Shown here: in pieces, positions 1 to 11,604 of the stretch
Layout: each line of letters starts with the position of its first letter
Numbering within the stretch: position 1 is the stretch's first letter
Source of the DNA: Nymphaea colorata
Taxonomy: Eukaryota; Streptophyta; Magnoliopsida; Nymphaeales; Nymphaeaceae
Assembly (NCBI RefSeq): GCF_008831285.2
Contig: NC_045147.1
Span: 8,278,334 to 8,342,333, forward strand
Direction of reading: 5' to 3'
DNA: 64,000 nucleotides
The notes under the pieces: model-generated
The model's input: the letters and a program-made list of their open reading frames with translations, nothing else
Told to the model about the DNA's origin: nothing
Database searches by the model: none
Position numbers and translations under genes: made by a program

Positions 1-781
1 ACTCTCATTGAAATTCACACATCCGTTGATGATTGCTTGACCGCTGTAACATGAACTAATTTGTATTGTTTCAGGCCACCACAGGGGTTTTCTCCCGACT
101 ATAGGTCACCCATGGTATGAACGTGTTTGTGTTTGCATCCACAAGAGTTGTCAATTTACTAAATCAGATGTAAATGAAAAGAATTAAATGAAATGAATAT
201 GCATGAATTTATGTGACTAATAAGTATGTGGATTGTGATATGGAGCAGTCCCCACATGTCGTGGCATGTGTGAGGGACTACCATGATAAGTTATGTGATT
301 GAATGTGTGTAGCATGATAGCATAATGATTATGTTTTCACATATGCAAGATTCTATATTTGAGCCCTTACCTTATAAGGTTAGAGATTTATCTGGTTTGT
401 CATCATACTGAGATGGCTAAGTCTTTTGTTATTTATCCTTTTCAGGTTTTGGCAGACTCGGGGCAGCAAGTTGATCAGATGGCTATGCCCACATCCTATT
501 AGAGAGATTTTGAGTCTATAGTCGTGTCAGCGTGTCACATTTTAGGCTCAATGATGTCTTGTTTTTATTAGACATTGATGTTTTAGTTATATGGGCATTT
601 TCCTCATGTGTGTTATTGACAAATGTCAAGTCATTTTTGTATGAATTGGTATTGGTACATAATGGAATGTTTACCCCATTGTTATTTTGTTTTACATCGC
701 TCCATTTTAATTGTTGTGTCATCGCACCTCGACGTGTTTTGAAAGAAAAAATTTTTGGAGGTTAAAAAGGTCAGGTGTGAT
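1..781 (+). repeat. 5' LTR (3' part) of the gypsy element
   Basis: The stretch from about 690 to 781 is the same sequence type as 5108-5185 (shared blocks cattttaattgtt, gcacct, gtttt plus an A-run, gaggttaaaa, ggtcagg, tgtga). Both copies end in a tgtgayag motif. What follows each copy differs, as expected for LTR ends. At 782-800 a decayed version of the tRNA-Met primer-binding site (TGGTATCAGAGC in intact plant elements) can be guessed. The LTR start is outside the window. Confidence 0.65.
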
Positions 782-1441
782 AGCTTTGTTATTAGGGTTA
801 TGGAAAAACCCCATTATGGATGTGAGCTAAAGTCTATCTATGAAGTCTTGTTGCCAGGTACATGCTACTTGATTGATCTCTTATAGTAACTTGATTTTTA
901 CTGTGATATATATGTATAGAATTGATTGATGTTTTGATATTATTGTAATGATGCAACTTTACAATTTGACTTGAAAGACTTATCATGGACTTTGTAATAA
1001 GAATGAGGGTTTTTACTTATACAGATAGAGTACCAACTTGGGGGTAAGAAGCAAGGTGGGCTTGATATTGAGACATAGAAAGAATCAAATTCGGCTCATT
1101 CGGATGTGCATACCCCACTGGACGATAGTACATCAGGGAAATTCTCGCCCAGATAGTTGTGGGTGCCCAAACCCCACCAATGTAGATTTCACCTATGGAT
1201 TAGCAGGCTATACTACTGACAACTTTGCATACGTTGACTTCCCTAGTACAGTCGATGGTTAGTAACTAAAGGAGCCACACATTTCCTACAAGAGACACCA
1301 GTTCACTGCCTAAGGAGAAAGTGACTTCAGTGTCATTAAACAGTTCACATCAATGCAACCGCCTATTTTACTGGAGATAGCAACCCAGACTTAGTAAAGG
1401 AGTAGATAGAGGAGGTAAAGTGCATATTTGAACTTCTCAAG

Positions 1442-1855
1442 ATGCCAAAAGGAAATAAAGTGAACTATGGCTTGTACTTGTTGAAGGTAATGCTAAACAG
1501 TGGTGATAATCGACCCATAAGATTTGTTTCACAAGTAAACAACCTATTTCATGGAAGCAGTTCAGAGATTCATCGTTTAACACCTACTTTCCAGTGCATA
1601 CAAGGAACAAAAAAAATGCAAGAGTTCATTGAGTTGCAACAAAATCAGATGCGCTTGGAGAATTTTGTTATGAAATATCAATACTTAGAGGTATATTGCC
1701 CACATATCTACACCATTACTGAGCCTAGAGTAGACAAGTTTGTGCATGGATTGCATGACATACTGCAAAGTAAGGTGATGTTTAGTAGGCCTTGCAATTT
1801 GAATGGGGTAGTCAGCATGGCTAAACGCATGGAGGAGGATTGGGCAAGGACATAG
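1442..1855 (+). pseudogene. gypsy gag remnant (capsid)
   Basis: A 137-residue open stretch matches the retrotransposon gag pattern. It has an F-x-Y-core, a KMQEFIELQQNQMRLENF segment like the usual KM-EFL-L-QG-MSV-EY, and a VDKFVHGLHDILQSKV segment like the usual KFV-GL---I---V. It ends with VVSMAKRMEED, equivalent to the usual VV--A---E. Sequence between the LTR and this stretch (about 800-1440) is the leader and broken N-terminal gag. The 3' part of gag, up to the zinc knuckle near 2090, is out of frame. No function is expected. Confidence 0.8.
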
Positions 1856-2079
1856 AGGGACCACCATAAGCAGTCAAGCTAGCAATCGCATGATGGCTGG
1901 TGTAAGCCAAGCACAACAACTTCATGGGCAAGGCCAAGCCTTATGGGAAGTGAGACTACATAGCATTCAAGTGGAACAGACCTACCCACAATGACACTAT
2001 ACAAAAGGAAATGACTACTTCGACTCTACCGAGATGTCCCACTTACTCATGTGTATACTTAGAGAAGCAATGTTATCGG

Positions 2080-2340
2080 GAGACTGGAGTGTGTTTACAT
2101 TATGGAAGGATGAGACATTTCATCAAGATTGCCCCATAATGTGAGAAAAAAAGTTGAAAAAGCCCAAGGCTGGTCCTTCAAGTGCACAAAAGACTATCAG
2201 ATGCATCTATGCGACTACCATGGAAGAGCATCAGGCACACGATCTCTTTGAAAGTACTTTACTTGTAGGTTCTCACATTGTTAAAGTGTTATTTGATGCA
2301 GGGATGACTCATTTTTTCATATCTAGTTGATTTGTCACTT
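2080..2340 (+). pseudogene. gypsy zinc knuckle and protease remnants
   Basis: Around 2088-2140 a decayed CCHC knuckle is readable (CLHYGRMRHF, then CP one frame over); two of its metal ligands are changed. At 2262-2325 the protease active-site region reads VLFDAGMTHFFIS. In family members this is V-L-I/F-D-S-G-A-T-H-S-F-I-S, so the catalytic Asp is kept but the next Ser is Ala. The rest of the protease runs out of frame towards 2560. Confidence 0.75.
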
Positions 2341-2636
2341 CACTATAAGTGGCGGCTAAGATGATGTTGTATATCTTAAAAGTGGTCAGCCAGATGCATG
2401 CTCAAGATTTGTGTAGTCGGTATCTACCTAATGTAGATGAAGAGATCCATCAACATCATTTTCTTACACAGTTAGTGATCATAAGTCTCAACATATTCTA
2501 TGTTATTTTGGGCAAGGATTGACTACATACGCATTATGCCAATGTAGATAGCAGAAAAAAGCATATTCAATTATTGACTCATGAGAGGCAACCAGTGAAA
2601 TTACAAGCTTAAAAAGCCAAGTGAACTGATAAGACA

Positions 2637-3490
2637 ATGGTGTCTACACCAAAGGTTAAACGATTGTTAGGAAATGAGAGTGTTGCATTCTTGGTCAACG
2701 TGTTGACTAGTGAGACTAAACCGATAAAGTTAAGAGATCTGGCCATTGTGAGTGTCTACCATGATGTGTTTCCTAAAGAGTTAACGAGTTTGCCTTCAAC
2801 ATGGGAAATTGAATTCAAGATAGAGTTGTTACTAGGGACAACCTCCATTTCTAAGGCACCATACTGTATGGCACTGGCAGAGCTAGAAAAATAAAAGAAG
2901 CAACTACTGGAACTTTTAGATAAGGACTTCATTTGACCTAGTGTGTCACTTTGGAGAGCAACCGTGTTGTTTGATAAGAAGAAGGATAAAAACAATGCAC
3001 TTGTCCATTAATTACCTCATGTTGAATCAAGTCACCATCAAGAATAAGTATCTACTTCTTAGAATTGAGGACTTATTCGATCAGCTCAAGTATGCAAAAA
3101 TATTTATCAAGATTGATCTAATGATAACTTATCACCAGCATTTGATACAGAGGAAGATGTTGCTAAGACCGTCTTTCAAACTAGATATGGGCACTATGAA
3201 TTCAGGGTCATCCCTTATGGGTTGACCAATGCTCTTATAGCACTTATTGCGTTTTTCAAGACTACTTGGATCGATTTGTTATTGTATTTATAGATGATAT
3301 TTTGGTGTATTCAGATAGCAAGGCAAATTATAGAGATCACCTAAGAAATGTGTTAGAGATTATGTGTAAGCATAAGTTATATGCTAAGTACTCAAAATGC
3401 GAATTTTGGCTAGAGAATGTAAACTTCATTGGTCATGTGATCTCGAAAGATCGAGTTTTCGAATGTCCAACTAAGGTGTCGATGGTATAA
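2637..3490 (+). pseudogene. gypsy reverse transcriptase remnant
   Basis: The segment at 2780-2890 matches the RT entry of plant gypsy elements: WEIEFKIELL, then GTTSISKAPYCMALAELEK. After several stops, 3180-3230 gives the block [15 protein letters not shown], and 3266-3490 holds the catalytic box FIDDILVYS (YVDD equivalent, with its Asp pair kept). This is followed by KHKLYAKYSKCEFW and FIGHVISK. Multiple frameshifts separate these blocks. Confidence 0.9.
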
Positions 3491-3699
3491 GACTAGAGGA
3501 TGTCATGCAATGTAATTGAGATTAGAAGCTTCTTGGGATTGACATAGTACTTTCATGAATTTATACAAGACTTTTCGAAAATAGCTATGCCCATGACTAA
3601 TCTATTAAGAAAAAAAGTGAAGTTTGTTTGAGATGAAAAGTGTAAGAAAAGTCTAAAACTCTGAAGAAAGCTTACCACTGCACCTATCTTGACATTTCC

Positions 3700-4086
3700 A
3701 TTTGGTAATTCTGAATTTGTAGTATACATCGATGCATGAGAAACTGACTATGGTTGTTTATTGATGCAACATGGTCATGTGGTGGCTTATGCATTTAGAC
3801 AATTGAAGACTCATGAGAAGCATAATCTCACTCATAATTTGGAATTAGGAGCGATAATATTCACGCTGAAGTTATGAAGACACTATCTCTATGGGTAGTA
3901 ATCGAGGTGTTTACGGACCACATATCGTTGAAGTACATATTCTCCCAAAAAGATCTCAATCTGAGGCAAAGAAGATGGATTGAGTACTTAAAGGATTATG
4001 ATTTCAAAATATCATATCATCCGATAAAATCAAATTTGGTGGCTGATGCTTTGAGCAGACATGCAAGGCAACGATATGTAGTATGA
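3700..4086 (+). pseudogene. gypsy RNase H remnant
   Basis: Readable blocks are VVYIDA (a decayed V-Y-x-D-A-S start) at 3720-3740, the G-C-L-L-M-Q-H-G segment, [10 protein letters not shown], and [11 protein letters not shown]. At 3900-4070 come [32 protein letters not shown] and then [10 protein letters not shown]. This is the RNase H end and linker of a Ty3/gypsy polyprotein. Stop codons interrupt it at about 3738 and 3876. Confidence 0.85.
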
Positions 4087-4299
4087 TGAATTGGTCTTGA
4101 ACATTTTTGCAGGATGTGGTAGGATAGCATCCTCACCTACGTGATGAGAAGTAAGCAACTATAAATGTGTTGATATTATCTCAATATTGGAGGAGCTTAT
4201 ATTGAAGCAAAATTAAGATCCAGATTTTGCTAAAAACATAGAAGAAAGTAAGAAGACATATTTTCCTTGCTATCAGGATGACGATAGTTCTTTGTGGTT

Positions 4300-5107
4300 T
4301 CGACAAAGATTATAGGTCCCTAGAGTGGAAGGGATAAAGTGTAAGTTGTTTGATGAAGTGCATAAATCCAGGAGACAACATGTTGTCAACTAGGTGATTG
4401 TTGAATGACTTACGAAGCCAGCTCATTTTTTTGTCAATCAGAATCAATCAGTCATTGGAAAGTCTCAAGAATTATATATTAGCGAGATAGTATGACTACA
4501 TGGAGTACCATCATCCATTATTGCATGTCAAGATCCATGTTTTTCCTCTAGGTTTTGGGCGCTAGGTTTTGGAGGCAATTACAAAAGGCATTGGTACCAA
4601 GCTTAAGTTGAGCACAACATTCCACCCTCAAACTAATGGGTGATTTAAAAGGACCATACAAACCTTAGTGGACATGTTACTTGCTTACGTATTAGACTGG
4701 AAGAGAGAATGTGATAAACATGTGAAATTGGTAGACTTTGTATATATAATAGTTACCACTCTAGTATCGGGATGGCACCTTTTGAGGCATTGTATGGGAG
4801 GTCATGCAATTGATAGGTAGTGGCAAGATTGAAAACCTTTTGATATTATATCATCACACCAACCAAGTACAATTGATAAGAAAAAAGTTATTGATAACTC
4901 AAAATAAACTAAAGAGTTGCTCGAAGTAGAGAGTTTGCTTTTAAGGTTGGTGATTATGTGTTTTTAAAAATTTCACCTACTAAAAGTATCTTTTGATACA
5001 ATATTAAAGGAAAGTTGAGCCTGAAATTCATTGGGCCTTTGAAATATTAAAGAAGATTGGATTGATGGTGTATAGGTTGGCATTACCACTCAAGTTGAGT
5101 CATGTTC
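4300..5107 (+). pseudogene. gypsy integrase remnant with internal deletion
   Basis: The region opens with a decayed pre-integrase stretch (KCKLFDEVHKSRRQHVVN). It then jumps within a few codons to the middle of the catalytic core: AHFFVNQNQS, ELYISEIVRLHGVPSSII, FHPQTNG-like text at 4620, then LVDMLLAYVLDWKRE. The HHCC finger and first catalytic Asp segment that should lie between are missing, which implies a deletion near 4375-4420. The 3' end (4990-5105) reads KGKLSLKFIGPFEI, then YRLALPLKLSHVHS. It stops where the polyprotein normally continues into FHVSMLRKY. Confidence 0.8.
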
Positions 5108-5185
5108 ATTCATTTTAATTGTTTTGGCACCTGAACATGTTTTAAAAAAAAAAATTACTCGAGGTTAAAAGGGTCAGGATGTGAC
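5108..5185 (+). repeat. 3' LTR tail of the gypsy element (truncated)
   Basis: About 78 bases align with the last 90 bases of the 5' LTR, including the terminal ggtcaggatgtgacag. They are joined directly to integrase codons at about 5107, so nearly all of the 3' LTR, the polypurine tract and the end of pol have been lost in one deletion. Confidence 0.7.
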
Positions 5186-5715
5186 AGGTTGATTCTAGAT
5201 TGAGGGGTCATCACATATTAAGCTTATTCAAATCTTCATATCTTCAAAATTTCTTTTCCTACCTTTTTCCATGTTCACCTTTTAGCTACAGCGTATATAA
5301 AAAATTTTGTTGAAGTACCCTATTCTGGAGCCAATCCAATTCATGCTTTTCCCGTTTATTATTATCTTCTGCACCTTCTTTTCCTTTTTCACTGCATGAA
5401 TGGAGTTACTGATCATCTTTAGAAGACACAAACCAACATTATTGTAGTTTGTGCTCTTGACAATAATTTAACATTTCGATTTGAATAACCATTCGTTTTC
5501 ACTTCACAAAATGATCTGGCATTCAGTTCTTTTATTCTTATTGGTTCCAAGCATATAGCAGCCATACAGGGCCTGGTGAGGTTCTCTTTTATGAATCTTT
5601 CCCTGGACGGTAGCAGTCTTATGTTGAATAGAGCACCCAGCAATCACGTTCTCATTATTCATCAAAGTGGAAACACACGGAAGATCTCCCGGACAGGAAC
5701 ACATGCACGTGTAAG
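5186..5715. other. Spacer between gypsy remnant and sulfate transporter stop codon
   Basis: This stretch must include the 3' UTR and poly(A) site of the minus-strand transporter. Several T-rich plus-strand stretches (for example around 5355 and 5530) could give minus-strand AATAAA-like signals, but none is convincing. No coding pattern is seen. Confidence 0.5.
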
Positions 5716-8700
5716 CTAAACATCCAACTTTAGCTTTGATGAGCATGTTTGCACGGCTTCCGCAACGCTGAGGAAGATCTTGTCATCACCAATCAGTTCG
5801 TTAAACTTGGATTCGTGAAGTTTGTGGACCACCCGGTACCCTGGATTAGCAAGGATAAGCTGCAAGACCAAAAATTCATCAAGATAAATCATGTCAATTG
5901 ACTCCTAAATTCTCTCCTCGGCAGAGAATGAACCAACATTCATAGTGACACATATTATACACTTGATTTGTATTGATGATGACAGGAACTCAATTTCCAA
6001 ATACCAATGGGAAAAAGGCAAAAGACCTCCCACATATTATCGGGAAAAAGCAAAAGATTACCATAATTACACTCTACTAGAGCGAATTTATGTTACAGGG
6101 ATACGTATGAAAGGCCAGATACAAGTGTCAGTACATGGGTATACCGACACCAATACGTGGGACGTTTTAAAACTTAAAAAGTTATTTTTTTCAAACATCA
6201 AAAAGAGAAGACAGGCCTACGTTGTCCCTTCCCTTTTTACTTTAGTTTTGATTTTCCCCTTCCATTTTGTATGTTAAGGAAACCCATACCACCATAACCA
6301 AGCCGGTATCATGTCATATTAGCGCCCTAGGAGGTAATTTAGCAATTTATGGGTCATAGAACTAGCATAAGAAGCAGAGGAGACTTTGCACCTCTAGTTA
6401 ACTTAATTTACTTATCATGAAGGCCTCCTGCTCTGTGATATGGTACCTTTCTGGCTTGTGGAATGCCTACAGGTTTTCTCATGCAATAGCTAAAGCCAGG
6501 AAGGAATTGGGTATTGAGTGAAAAATTAGTGACGGCTTAAACAACATTCAGTTTAGAGGTACTTATTTTAGAAAAACAACAACGTACTAATGAAGTTCAA
6601 GATAATGATCACTGGAACATAAAAAACTGTGTCTTGGTTCCAAAAGGTACATGAGACAAGAATATTGACACCGTTTTCATCATGACAGTTGACAACTTGT
6701 AAACAGTACTCTCAATGCTTTCAAAAAAGCAGTACTCATCAGCATAATGTGTTCCAGAACTAATTACGATTTTTTTTTCTGTCAATAATATGAACAATTG
6801 TTTCAGGACTCAATCAAACAGATTACTCGTTTCCCCTTGTGAAGGAAGATCTTTCTGAATTTTAAGTTCAACTCGTTGCCTGTAGTAAAAAAAGATCCCT
6901 TTGAAGTTAAAAAAAAAATATTGATGAGGGAGTCATGCACATATGTGAAAACATCGTTCAGAAGAGATAGTGACTGTCGAGGTACATCCCTTAATGTCCG
7001 ACAATGATTTGGTGTTACTAGACTCTGGTGATTTTCTTAGTTGCATAAAGTTCACCTTTTCTTAATGTCATAGAAGAGATCATCTTTACTGAACCAATGA
7101 ATAAACTTCATGAAATTGCAAACCTGCACTTCTCTCTTTTGAAGGCTTTTATATAGGTCTTCCATGGCATGAATACCACTGGTGTCTATGTCAATAACAG
7201 CTGCAACAACACACAGATACCAAAACAAGTTCTCAGGAATATCCTCAAAAAGTATGGTAACAGAAGTTCCTCGTAAAAAACACTTACGGGACATTTCAAT
7301 GATTAAGAACTGGATTGGCAGCCGATCCATCTGCTGCGCTCTCTCCTCTTCATCAGATAGCCATCTAAGGACCCTAAAATACATCCACCGACAGGCATAA
7401 CTTTCTAGATTACGGGAAAAATTGGAAGGAGAAAAAACCACCTAGAAATAAGAAAAAATATTACCTTTCCCTGACATAGTTTGAGTTAGAGAAGTAAATT
7501 GCTGAATCAATTCTGGTAATCACAATACCAGGGGTTTTGATTGCATCAGGATATTGCTCAATATTCCTATAGATTGATGTGCTAGGGATATTCCCAAGTA
7601 ATGCTGTATGTGGACGAGTAACATGAAGAAGAATTTTTGCAAATGAGATTGCAACCTGACAACAGAAGATTCTCAGCAAGTAAGTTTATTGATTCTTCTC
7701 TCACCTTAAAAAGAAGAATAGCAATGTAAAAGGGAATTGGGCCAAAACTGAAGTGGATTTACTGAGACAATAATTAATCCCACCCACCTGGCTAGGGGGT
7801 TAGACCTTCAAGATGGGAGAAAGTTGAAGAATTTTGAATACCCAGGGACAATTATTGGCATAGTCTGGAAAGTGTCCTACTAACATAAACTTATGAATCA
7901 AATAAAAAGGAAAGAGTAGGTTTGACATTAAATGGTCTTGTTCCTTACAGCAATCAGAAGCCCTATTTCAACGGATATAAAGAGAACACCAAGGAATGCT
8001 CCCAAGCATGCAACAAAGTCCAGTTTGTCAATTTTCCAGATCAGCCAAGCTGCCTCAAAGTCGATCAGTCCAAGCACTGCAGAAATGATAATGGCTGCCA
8101 GAATAGCATTTGGGGTATAATGAAAGAGGGGTGTTATCAGCAACAATGTAAGCATCACTACAACAGACATGACTATGTTGGATACAGCTGTTTGGCAACC
8201 AGACGTATAGTTTACAGAAGACCGAGAAAAGGAACCTGGAAACAAAATTGTTGTCATATAAAAGAATAGTTCATTAAAATGAACGAATTATGGACTTTAC
8301 ACTCATTTAAAATGTATTTTACAAACCTGTTGCAACATAACAAGAAGTCATTGATCCAACAACATTCATTATCCCTAGTGCCACCATTTCCTTGTTTCCA
8401 TCTATACTGTAATCCTTCATTGCAGCAAATGTTCTTCCAATTGCTATAGCTTCCTGACAAAGTTTATGGTGTTGGTTTCTTAATTCAGGATCTAGAGAAA
8501 GAAATTCAGGAACTCAAGAATAGAAAGAAAAGTAGTTTTAACTGTTATTTGACTTACTGTAAGTGCTACAAAAGCTGCTATCAGACCAATCTTGAAACCT
8601 TTGCCAACAAAGCTTCCACTGAAGTAAATTTTTTTGACAGAGGATTCGTTTATCCCTTTAGTTATAGTGCCTACCTGCCATGCACCAAAAAGCAAAACCA

Positions 8701-10227
8701 AGAAAATCTCATATTGTCAGTATGGGCATAATATTCTCCAAGTAAAGACTCATTCAAGAGTGCACCCAGCATACCAAATAACAGATGCATACTTACAATT
8801 GGCAGACCATGCTTGTCTGCACGGGTTATATAAACAAAGAAGGTGGACACAATCACTGATAACATAGGTGATATTGCAGCCACCCAGAAGAAACGCTTCT
8901 TCCTCTTGGCCTATTAGCACAAGAAAACAAAATAAGCCAGTCTCCAGAAGCAGTAAAGACGGAAATAGCATGATGCAGATAAGGCTCTTACCATATGTTT
9001 AGTTGCCAGAAGGAAGGACAGGAAGACGACTCCAATGACTAGTGACTGCCAGTTCCACTACAAACAAAAGTTGATCACCATAGATGGTTACACATAGCAT
9101 ACTAAGCAATAAATAAATCAATCAATCACTGTAATCGTTTCATACCCCATGATGTACTGGCTGCCAAACAGAACGCATAACAGAAACAATATCAGTTTTG
9201 GTAGTAAATTTCTTAATACCAAGAAAACCTTTCAGCTGCTGTAAGGCAATTGTAACTGCAGCCCCAGCCATGAACCCCACTATGGCAGCATGTGATAGAA
9301 AATCAACAAGGAAACCCAGCCTGAAACAAAAATTGGAAGTCATCAAATTGGAAGTTAAATGTCAAAGAATTGTTCAAACTTGATCTAATTGACATCACCT
9401 GCAAATTCCAAGAGCTGCTTGAGTTACACCAGCAAAGAACGTAGCTGTGAAAGCAAGACGATAATACTCCAGTGGATTAAGAACTGGATCAATCTCTTCT
9501 TGCAGCAAAGAACCAAGCAGGAGAGAGATCACAGCCACTGGTCCAATAGCAATATCTCTGGAGCTTCCCAGAATGGAATAAATTAATGGTGGCACAAAGC
9601 TGCTGTCTGTTTGAGAATAAGATAACAAAGATGACAAAGTGTCAACATTAGACAAGCATATAGAAGGGTGAGTTGTTTTCAACAAAATGCACAGGTTGAA
9701 TAAATGTTTGTGTTATCTGGAACATGGTGTCAAATTATCAATATTGAAGGTTCGAAGTGACTTACAAAGGCCATATTGGGGAGGCAGATGTGCCAACTTT
9801 GAATACCCAATGTCCTGATTTCAATAAGAAACTAGATTTAGAAACTTAGATAAGCTTGAACGAAAATAAGGTTTATTGGAATTCCTACCTGTGGAATAGC
9901 AAGGCTAGCAATAGTTAATCCTGCAATAAGATCACCTATAAACTTCTTGTAAGTATACTGTCTTCCCCATTCCAGTATAGGAAAGACAGCCTGAATACCA
10001 AGAAGAAGCTTCTTTGATCTTGGCTGATCTCTAAAATTGCGTAGAGGATCGTCTGCAAAGAGGGTCTCCTTCACTGTATGCTTAAATTCCTTCATCAAAT
10101 CTAGTTTTGGAGGAACGCCAACCCTGTGAACTGACGGTGGGTGTTCAGCATGGTTTCTAGAGGATGGAATCATTACAATGTTTGTCACGGTCTCCCTCTC
10201 GTGCTCATTATGTATAGAGTGACCCAT
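5716..10227 (-). CDS. SULTR1: High-affinity sulfate transporter, SULTR1 type, 13 exons
   Basis: This is a proton-coupled sulfate importer of the plasma membrane (SLC26/SulP family). Exons on the minus strand: 10227-9889, 9814-9766, 9606-9399, 9320-9146, 9057-8992, 8910-8797, 8674-8558, 8453-8327, 8235-7949, 7655-7465, 7373-7288, 7200-7124, 5859-5716. All 12 introns are GT-AG. The exons sum to 1980 bases, 659 residues plus stop, with no frame break; Arabidopsis SULTR1 members have about 650. Residues 1-113 hold [20 protein letters not shown] and the start of the membrane domain ([16 protein letters not shown]). The signature [13 protein letters not shown] and [15 protein letters not shown] follow. 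The STAS domain covers about 525-650, with DIDTSGIH at 590-597. Wording throughout is closer to SULTR1 than to SULTR2 or SULTR3, but the member number is not assigned. The last intron is 1264 bases; the others are 74-293. Confidence 0.97.
5860..7123 (-). other. Intron 12 of the sulfate transporter (1264 bp)
   Basis: It is bounded by donor CAG|GTTTGC at 7123 and acceptor TTGCAG at 5860, and is at least four times longer than any other intron of this gene. It contains short open stretches on both strands but no recognisable domain or transposon end. Confidence 0.85.
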
Positions 10228-11234
10228 CCGAGCCTTGTCTTTAATCGTCTACAGGAGGATCACCACACTGTTTATTGCTGAACTGCGAGAGGAATAAAAA
10301 TTTAAGTATAGTCATAATATAGGTAATGAAACTACATAAAAATTTAAGTATTGACTCATCAGGTTCGCTTCTGTACTGGAAAAAGAAAATTTTAATCTCA
10401 ACATTAAAACTTTTCCATACAGAGTGGCTTCAACTAGTATACTGATACATAATAGCTGAAGAAACCAGAAGCCACGAACTAAAATTTGAAAAACGGTGCA
10501 AATAGAAAGAAGCAGCACAATGGCTTCTTTGTTCCACAGTGAGAAACACAAAGGCTCCAAACCTAATCCTGAAGCATAAGCTGAATAATTCGGAATTAAA
10601 GTAAGAAATACTTTAAGTTTGGCATGAGTATGATAAATAAGAAATAGCATAGACAGATCAAAGACACCAAGCGGTTAACTTCTGCTCATGACATTCCACT
10701 AGCAGGAACCCGCAACAATCATGTTTTAAGAAATATAGGAACCAGCAAAAAGAGAATTAAAGGTACCAGCAAAGAAATTTCTTCCGATGTCACGTTGATT
10801 TGCAGGTATCTAATACGGTCATAAGGTTGTCTTAAAAAATGCGGGAAATGGAGAGCGAAGATCGTAGATCTCCAAAATCAGCTGCTCGTTTTGAAAATGA
10901 AACTGCACCAATTACCATAAGAGATAGATAAGAGAGAGACTTAAGGAAGAAGGTCCCGGAATTACATGGCAACGCAAAATTTCATAAACGCCTTTCAGGA
11001 TACTATGGAACCTGGACTCCCATTGACAGAAATCCAGGAAAGTGAAAACCAAGGAAAAAGGCCAACAAGACAAAAGGAGCGGTGTTCAGTTCGAATTTAC
11101 ATATAAGAACGGGCAAGAAGATCTCTCTCAACGATGGACTTTTTCATTCATTGGAGAAGAGTTTGCGGTAATGCATGAAAGCTTTAAGGTCAACTTAGAA
11201 GAACGAACGGATACAGAGAAGTCCTCCGCGGATC
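10228..11234 (-). promoter_or_regulatory. Upstream region and probable 5' UTR of the sulfate transporter
   Basis: About 1 kb of AT-rich sequence precedes the ATG at 10227 (minus-strand context GGCTCGGATGG). If the TATA-like palindrome at 11235 is the promoter, the leader would be about 1 kb and probably holds a 5' UTR intron. A possible acceptor (TCCTCCTGTAG) lies just upstream of the ATG near 10250. No coding pattern is seen, and transcript boundaries are inference. Confidence 0.4.
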
Positions 11235-11244
11235 CTTATATAAG
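11235..11244 (-). promoter_or_regulatory. TATA-like palindrome, candidate core promoter
   Basis: The ten bases cttatataag form a perfect palindrome, so direction is not given by the motif itself. It lies about 1 kb upstream of the transporter ATG and is the best TATA-like match seen between 10228 and 11400. Confidence 0.3.
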
Positions 11245-11430
11245 CACTGAGCTGAAGGCCAAACAGGTAACCTACCGCTACGGTTGTGAATCTTTCATAT
11301 TTTCAGGGCTGTGTTCACAACAGCTTGGACTTTGTTAAAAATCATCAGACATTGGAATTTATTGTGTAAACTATTCATCTCTTCGAGCGGCGTGGATGTA
11401 AAGTCATTGACTCGACTGGTAACAAGCGGA

Positions 11431-11604
11431 GCGTGTGGCAGAGGCGCTTGGAGAGAGACAGAGAGAGGTGGGGGTTTAACACACCATGAAAGCTTTTTGG
11501 AATGCCAAATGGAGCGGGTGGCGGAGGGGCTTAGAGAGAGAGAGAGAGAGAGAGCGTTGGGGGGTTTAACACCACCATGAAAGCTTTTGGGAATGCCAAA
11601 AAGA
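11431..11604. repeat. Two-copy tandem duplication with GA microsatellite
   Basis: Two units of about 85-90 bp (11431-11513 and 11515-11604) share gcgtgtggcrgagg, a GA run, gggtttaacac, and ccatgaaagcttttgg then aatgccaaa. The second copy has an expanded (GA)n at about 11532-11555. The array lies about 200 bp beyond the TATA-like site of the transporter. It is open in several frames by chance. Confidence 0.85.

Larger units (their letters stand above)
1..5185 (+). mobile_element. Degenerate Ty3/gypsy LTR retrotransposon
   Basis: Remnants appear in the standard gypsy order on the plus strand: LTR end (to about 781), gag, zinc knuckle, aspartic protease, reverse transcriptase, RNase H, integrase, and an LTR tail ending near 5185. 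Domain order and wording resemble a chromovirus of the Del/Tekay kind, but the clade is an inference. Stop codons and frameshifts occur in every domain, so it cannot be mobile by itself. Two internal deletions stand out: the integrase HHCC finger with the first catalytic region, and almost the whole 3' LTR. The 5' LTR start lies left of the window, so no target-site duplication can be checked. Confidence 0.9.

Noticed and set aside
5945-6277. 110-residue plus-strand open frame
   Set aside because: It lies inside intron 12 of the sulfate transporter, on the opposite strand, with no family pattern.
7922-8269. 115-residue plus-strand open frame with many Cys
   Set aside because: It is the antisense shadow of transporter exon 9.
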